64,000 bases of DNA, from contig NZ_PPEG02000002.1 in assembly GCF_002899945.2 (NCBI RefSeq), positions 496,001 to 560,000 of the forward strand, in the 5' to 3' direction. This stretch comes from Chryseobacterium viscerum. GTDB taxonomy: Bacteria > Bacteroidota > Bacteroidia > Flavobacteriales > Weeksellaceae. The translations under genes were made by a program, and so were the position numbers. The notes below the pieces were generated by a model that was given only the letters and a program-made list of their open reading frames with translations, was not told the DNA's origin and did no database searches. Shown here in pieces: positions 62,743 through 64,000 of this stretch. Numbering within the stretch: position 1 is the stretch's first letter; the number at the start of each line of letters is the position of its first letter.

Positions 62743-63633
62743 ATGAAAACAATTCAAAATATCATCATCACCATAAGTTTGTTGCTGATGAGCAGTACAA
62801 CGTATGGACAGCTTAACCCGATGGGAAGCATCTACTTTCAAAATCAATACGCAGCCAACCCTGCCATGGCAGGCATACAGGAAGGCTGGGTCATTAATGG
62901 TGCTTATAAAGTCCAATGGACGGCAATTGACGGAGCGCCTTCCATGCAGACCCTTACCGCTACTTATGGGCTACCCGACAGGAAACTCGGATTTGGACTG
63001 AATTTTTATAACGAAAACGCAGGGGTTATCCGCAGAAACAGTGTAAAAGGAACCTACGCATACCACATTCCGTTAAATGACAATCGCAGTTTTTTGGATT
63101 TTGGAATATCAAGCAATATCATCAGTGAATGGATCGACTTTAATAAAGTGGTTGGTGACCCGGAAGATCAGAGTCTTCATCAGTTTAACATCCGTCCGTT
63201 GTATGTGGAGGGAGATTTTGGAATCAGTTACAGGAACGAACGGTTAACGGTTCAGGGAAGTTTATCTAACATAAAGCGACTGCTCACTACAGATCTCACA
63301 AGAAATGTGATTGACAGGTCATTGTATATGGGAGCGGTAAGCTATACATTCTTTTATCAAAGTGGCATTATATCAAGCATAGAGCCTAAAATCATGTATC
63401 GTGGGGTAGAAAATTATAAAGACCTCATTGATCTTGGTGCCCAGGTTCAATGCTACAACGACAAACTGATGCTCAGTGCCATTTATCACAGTACCAATGC
63501 TGTCACTTTTGGTGCCGGAACTTTTTATCAGAATAAACTTCGGATACTCTGTTTGTACACAAGTGGTACCTCTGATCTCAGGAAATACAGCAATGGAGAA
63601 TTTGAGATCGCTTTACAATATCAATTCAAATAA
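62743..63633 (+). CDS. PorP/SprF family type IX secretion membrane protein
   Basis: A 296-residue outer membrane protein with signal peptide (about 1-22, ending TYGQ). The PorP/SprF family is indicated by LNPMGSIYFQNQYAANPAMAG near the N-terminus, the strand-rich body (RKLGFGLNFYNENAGVIRRNS, YRNERLTVQGSLSNIKRL) and the terminal EIALQYQFK. Such proteins are usually encoded next to one large exoprotein with a type B domain and help attach or secrete it. It starts 119 bases after the giant repeat gene. Confidence 0.92.
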   Translation: MKTIQNIIITISLLLMSSTTYGQLNPMGSIYFQNQYAANPAMAGIQEGWVINGAYKVQWTAIDGAPSMQTLTATYGLPDRKLGFGLNFYNENAGVIRRNSVKGTYAYHIPLNDNRSFLDFGISSNIISEWIDFNKVVGDPEDQSLHQFNIRPLYVEGDFGISYRNERLTVQGSLSNIKRLLTTDLTRNVIDRSLYMGAVSYTFFYQSGIISSIEPKIMYRGVENYKDLIDLGAQVQCYNDKLMLSAIYHSTNAVTFGAGTFYQNKLRILCLYTSGTSDLRKYSNGEFEIALQYQFK

Positions 63634-63642
63634 GAAAAAAGA

Positions 63643-63671
63643 AAGCAGTCCATTCACAATATGGGCTGCTT
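63643..63671 (+). terminator. candidate terminator after the PorP/SprF gene
   Basis: AAGCAGTCC (63643-63651) pairs with GGGCTGCTT (63663-63671) with one wobble; the T-rich stretch behind it is weak. Confidence 0.45.
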
Positions 63672-63876
63672 CGTAACTGAAATTTTTAAAATAAAAAGTG
63701 GAAAGGGATCCTATTATTAAAAGATTACATTTCCGATGTAGCACTTTAACAGCGAGTTACGTTTTATTGTATAGTATAATTGTAAGAACTGAAAACCTGC
63801 ATTATTTGCTCTCTTCAACATTGCCGGTTTCAGATACCTATTAACCTAACCATTTTATAAACTTTAATTAACTGCT

Positions 63877-64000
63877 ATGAATACTATTACTATTAAATCC
63901 CTTTTAGCATTATCCTTTTCAGCTGCAATTTTAATGGGCTGCACTAAAAAATCCGATAACATGATCATTTGCACACAGTCGATACCGCCTGTTTATTTGA
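63877..64000 (+). CDS. lipoprotein, 3' end beyond the window
   Basis: The frame from the ATG at 63877 is open to the end of the window (41 codons). It encodes a signal peptide (MNTITIKSLLALSFSAAI) with lipobox LMGC, so Cys22 is the likely lipidated residue, followed by TKKSDNMIICTQSIPPVYL. The mature part is too short for a family assignment. It lies on the same strand as, and 243 bases behind, the PorP/SprF gene. Confidence 0.6.
   Translation, partial: MNTITIKSLLALSFSAAILMGCTKKSDNMIICTQSIPPVYL

Overview
The window looks like a Flavobacteriia genome, probably Chryseobacterium or a close Weeksellaceae relative. The reasons are a moderate-to-low GC content, SusC/SusD pairs driven by ECF sigma/FecR couples, DUF6520 secreted peptides, type IX secretion (T9SS) cargo with a PorP/SprF partner, and promoters that fit the Bacteroidetes -7 motif TAnnTTTG. 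Most or all of it appears to be part of an integrative conjugative element (ICE) of the Bacteroidetes tra type with a large cargo segment. No integrase, att site, rRNA, tRNA, IS element or CRISPR array is visible, so both element ends lie outside the window or are not recognisable. Family names come from recognising the sequences by eye; no database search was run.

Layout. 1-2270: the end of a PRTRC operon (hypothetical protein, PRTRC B, PRTRC ThiF-like), then a hairpin-rich non-coding stretch and a strong terminator. 2500-4990: small genes including a membrane LytTR regulator and a DUF6520 peptide. 4994-14870 (minus strand): a trans-envelope regulated uptake locus (ECF sigma, hypothetical, YfbM-like, FecR, SusC, SusD, TlpA-like thioredoxin), preceded by two overlapping HTH genes. 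15116-23700 (plus strand): a second, divergent locus (ECF sigma, FecR, SusC, SusD, S9 peptidase). 23717-26407 (minus): a second DUF6520 peptide, a MauE-like membrane protein fused to a propeller-like domain, and an AraC-type regulator. 26879-29096: small genes, a gene remnant and a PorT-like barrel. 29182-37298 (minus): a 2114-residue SpvB/RHS polymorphic toxin with two candidate immunity genes behind it and a small exported protein in front. 37913-51934 (minus): the conjugation genes traQ, O, N, M, L, K, J, I, G, F, E, then four accessory genes, traD, two DUF3408 genes and a ParA-like traA. I see no traP (primase) or traH. 52559-56638 (plus): probable oriT, mobA, mobB relaxase and mobC coupling ATPase. 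56756-64000 (plus): a giant T9SS type B exoprotein with four ~370-residue repeats, a PorP/SprF partner and the start of a lipoprotein.

The most striking observation is an apparently dedicated control system for transfer. Four separate sites (47250-47289, 50289-50328, 52421-52460, 54541-54580) each carry four direct copies of a 10-bp unit, consensus TGGCGCTCAK, phased exactly one helical turn apart. Each array has the same orientation relative to a downstream -7-like element that begins 27 or 28 bases away (TACATTTG, TAATTTTG, TTTCTTTG, TACATTCC), with no -33 TTTG at the expected place. They lie before traE, inside traD, before the traA leader and before mobC. I read them as four activator-dependent promoters of one conjugation regulon whose regulator is not identified here.

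A second theme is a peptide-and-redox cargo: two DUF6520 cysteine-containing exported peptides, a TlpA-like protein, a MauE-propeller fusion, two signal-transducing SusCD systems and an S9 peptidase. Both FecR-susC junctions carry strong hairpins.
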